From: Burkholderiaceae bacterium
Lineage (GTDB): Bacteria > Pseudomonadota > Gammaproteobacteria > Burkholderiales > Burkholderiaceae_D
Assembly (NCBI GenBank): GCA_031291325.1
Contig: JARLJG010000009.1
Coordinates: 1 to 37,585 of the forward strand
Length of the DNA stretch: 37,585 bases
Direction of reading: 5' to 3'
Position 1 is the stretch's first letter; each line of letters opens with the position of its first letter. The notes beneath the pieces were generated by a model. The model was not told where the DNA came from, did not search any database, and worked only from the letters and a program-made list of their open reading frames with translations. Below, one piece after another: positions 35,849 to 37,585 of this stretch. A program made the position numbers and the translations under genes.

Positions 35849-37318
35849 TCAACTTTTCCACGGCGCTTTGGTCAAGCTCCAGACCGGGCTGTTGATCGCC
35901 ATGTCCATGTCGCGGGCGAAAATTCCGAAGCCGTCGTAACCGTGATACGGGCCGGAATAGTCCCACGAGTGCATTTGGCGGAACGGCACGCCCATTTTCT
36001 GGAACACGTACTTTTCCTTGACGCCGGAGCCGACCAGGTCGGGTTGGATCTTTTCGACGAATTTCTCGAATTCGTAACCGGTCACGTCGTCGTAGATCAG
36101 CGTGCCGTCCTTGACGTAATGCGTGGTGCGCTGATAGTCGTCGTTGTGGCCGAATTCGTAGCCGGTGCCGACCACGTTCATGCCCAGGTCTTCATAAGCG
36201 CCGATCACATGGCGCGGACGCAGGCCGCCGACGAACAGCATGACGGTCTTGCCTTCCAGCCGCGGCCGGTACTTGGCGATCACCGCATCCATCAGCGGCT
36301 GGTACTTGGCGATGACGCGCTCGGCGCCTTCCTTGATCTTGTCGTCGAAGAAGCCGGCGATCTTGCGCAGCGATTCGGCGATCTTGCTCGGGCCGAAGAA
36401 ATTGTACTCGCACCACGGAATGCCGAACTTCTCTTCCATGTGGCGGGAGATGTAGTTCATCGAGCGGTAGCAGTGCAGGACGTTGAGCTTGGCCTTCGGC
36501 GTGGCCTCGAGCTCGGCTAGGCTGCCGTCGCCGGACCACTGGGCGATCACCCGCAGGCCCATTTCCTCCAGCAGGATGCGCGACGACCACGCGTCGCCGC
36601 CGATATTGTAGTCGCCGATGATCGCGACGTCGTAGGGCGACGGCTCGAAGCGCGGCGCGGCGTTAGGGTCGAGCTTGTCGAACACCCAGTCCCGGACGGC
36701 GTCGTTGGCGATATGGTGGCCGAGCGACTGCGAGACGCCGCGGAAGCCCTCACAGCGCACCGGCACGATGGTCTTTCCGCCGTACTCCTTCGACTTGACC
36801 TTCGACACCGCCTCGATGTCGTCGCCGATCAGGCCGATCGGGCATTCCGACTGCACGGTGATGCCATTGTTGAGCGGGAACAGCTCCTGGATCTCGTCCA
36901 TGATCTTGGCGAGCTTCTTGTCGCCGCCGAAGACGATGTCCTTTTCCTGGAAATCGGAGGTGAACTGCATCGTCACGAAGGTGTCGATGCCGGTGGTGCC
37001 GATGTAATAGTTGCGGCGGGCGGCCCAGGAATACTGGCCGCAGCCGACCGGGCCGTGGCTGATGTGGATCATGTCCTTGATCGGGCCCCACACCACGCCC
37101 TTCGAGCCGGCGTAGGCGCAGCCGCGGATCGTCATGACGCCGGGCACCGATTTGATGTTCGACTTGACGCCGCAGTCGGACTTGCCGGCCTCGTGAACGT
37201 TGAGGTGCTTGGCGCGGCGCTTGGCGGTCTTCTCCGGATAGACGCTCAGCACATCCTGGATCAGTTGCTTGTTGCGCGCCTTGATCTCGGCCACGCTTTC
37301 CGTCTTGGTCAGGCTCAT
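35849..37318 (-). CDS. nifD: Nitrogenase MoFe protein alpha subunit
   Basis: NifD holds FeMo-cofactor, the site of N2 reduction. The 489-residue protein has P-cluster ligands Cys67, Cys93 and Cys159 ([32 protein letters not shown]). FeMo-cofactor ligands are Cys283 ([11 protein letters not shown]) and His450 ([19 protein letters not shown]). It is a molybdenum-type alpha subunit by these motifs and by the absence of a delta-subunit gene. Most codons in the 5' part end in G or C, more strictly than in nifK, as expected for very high expression or a different history. Confidence 0.98.
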   Translation of the reverse strand: MSLTKTESVAEIKARNKQLIQDVLSVYPEKTAKRRAKHLNVHEAGKSDCGVKSNIKSVPGVMTIRGCAYAGSKGVVWGPIKDMIHISHGPVGCGQYSWAARRNYYIGTTGIDTFVTMQFTSDFQEKDIVFGGDKKLAKIMDEIQELFPLNNGITVQSECPIGLIGDDIEAVSKVKSKEYGGKTIVPVRCEGFRGVSQSLGHHIANDAVRDWVFDKLDPNAAPRFEPSPYDVAIIGDYNIGGDAWSSRILLEEMGLRVIAQWSGDGSLAELEATPKAKLNVLHCYRSMNYISRHMEEKFGIPWCEYNFFGPSKIAESLRKIAGFFDDKIKEGAERVIAKYQPLMDAVIAKYRPRLEGKTVMLFVGGLRPRHVIGAYEDLGMNVVGTGYEFGHNDDYQRTTHYVKDGTLIYDDVTGYEFEKFVEKIQPDLVGSGVKEKYVFQKMGVPFRQMHSWDYSGPYHGYDGFGIFARDMDMAINSPVWSLTKAPWKS

Positions 37319-37352
37319 GGTTCTCGTCCTTGCGTGAAACGAAAATTGGGAA

Positions 37353-37390
37353 ACCGGTGTCCGGCCTCCTCTCGGAGGCCGGACACCGGT
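37353..37390 (-). promoter_or_regulatory. Strong hairpin between nifH and nifD
   Basis: A perfect 17-base inverted repeat (ACCGGTGTCCGGCCTCC and its complement) with a 4-base loop lies just after the nifH stop. The loop-closing bases are G/C, so the RNA structure would be very stable. No T-run follows in the transcript direction, which argues against full termination. Such hairpins are known between nifH and nifD in other diazotrophs, where they stabilise nifH RNA. Confidence 0.85.
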
Positions 37391-37395
37391 GACGA

Positions 37396-37585
37396 TCAGG
37401 CCGACGCGGCGGCCAGCTCGGCCGCGGTCTTGCCGATGACCGATTCGTCGACCGCCTTCATGATGCCGTGCTCCATCAGCATGTCCTCGAGCTCGTCCAT
37501 GGTGATCGGGGTCGGGATGATGCCCTTGCCGCCGTTGGCGTGGATCTTCTGCGCCAGGCTGCGGTAGTGGCCGGCCTGGACCGAA
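37396..37585 (-). CDS. nifH: Nitrogenase Fe protein, 3' end only
   Basis: NifH is the ATP-driven electron donor to the MoFe protein. Only the last 62 codons lie in the window; the gene continues past the right edge. The translated end shows [18 protein letters not shown], then [20 protein letters not shown] and a short tail [11 protein letters not shown], typical of NifH. It is the first gene of the leftward nifHDK operon, and its promoter must be outside the window. Confidence 0.95.
   Translation of the reverse strand, partial: SVQAGHYRSLAQKIHANGGKGIIPTPITMDELEDMLMEHGIMKAVDESVIGKTAAELAAASA

Overview
The window reads as chromosomal DNA of a nitrogen-fixing betaproteobacterium, probably order Burkholderiales and plausibly Oxalobacteraceae (Herbaspirillum-like). 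The grounds are the housekeeping block (accB-accC-prmA next to a zinc-ribbon/DUF3426 gene, mpl beside a conserved small gene, chorismate lyase, RNase II), the moderately high GC content, and a nif cluster ordered nifHDK-nifENX-DUF269-Rop-like-fdxB-nifQ with fixABCX and nifVW. The genus is inferred, not proven.

Layout. 1-15.4 kb is ordinary chromosome. Reading leftward: a PfkB-family sugar kinase, a DUF3426 membrane protein, prmA, accC, accB, aroQ, a TlpA-like thioredoxin and a conserved unknown gene. Reading rightward: mpl, a YqiA-like esterase, ubiC, an RNase II, a TonB-like protein, aroE and mtgA. A leftward solute-binding protein gene closes this part. From 15.6 kb to the end everything relates to nitrogen fixation. 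A rightward arm carries an ISC-like Fe-S assembly operon (nifS/iscS, iscU, erpA-like, iscA, hscA, fdx), then nifV, nifW and fixABCX. Both parts of that arm start with well-formed sigma-54 (-24/-12) promoters, and the first also has a TGT-N10-ACA NifA-type upstream site. Next is a three-gene cassette: a fusion of a Shethna/FeSII-like [2Fe-2S] protein with a rubrerythrin-like ferritin domain, a free-standing relative of that ferritin-like domain, and a periplasmic class II c-type cytochrome. The leftward arm, entering from the right edge, is nifH (3' end only), nifD, nifK, nifE, nifN, nifX, a NifX-associated gene, a small Rop-like gene, fdxB, nifQ, modD and a molbindin gene.

How the genes work together. 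nifHDK encode the Mo nitrogenase. nifE, nifN, nifX, nifQ and nifV supply scaffold, molybdenum and homocitrate for FeMo-cofactor, with modD and the molbindin probably in Mo handling. The ISC-like genes would supply Fe-S clusters on demand under NifA control. FixABCX would supply low-potential electrons, and FdxB would pass electrons on. The FeSII-ferritin cassette is best read as a candidate oxygen- or peroxide-protection module for nitrogenase. It is the most interesting item here. No nifA, nifB, nifZ, nifT or modABC is visible; they may lie outside the window. I saw no tRNA, rRNA, CRISPR array, insertion sequence or prophage gene.
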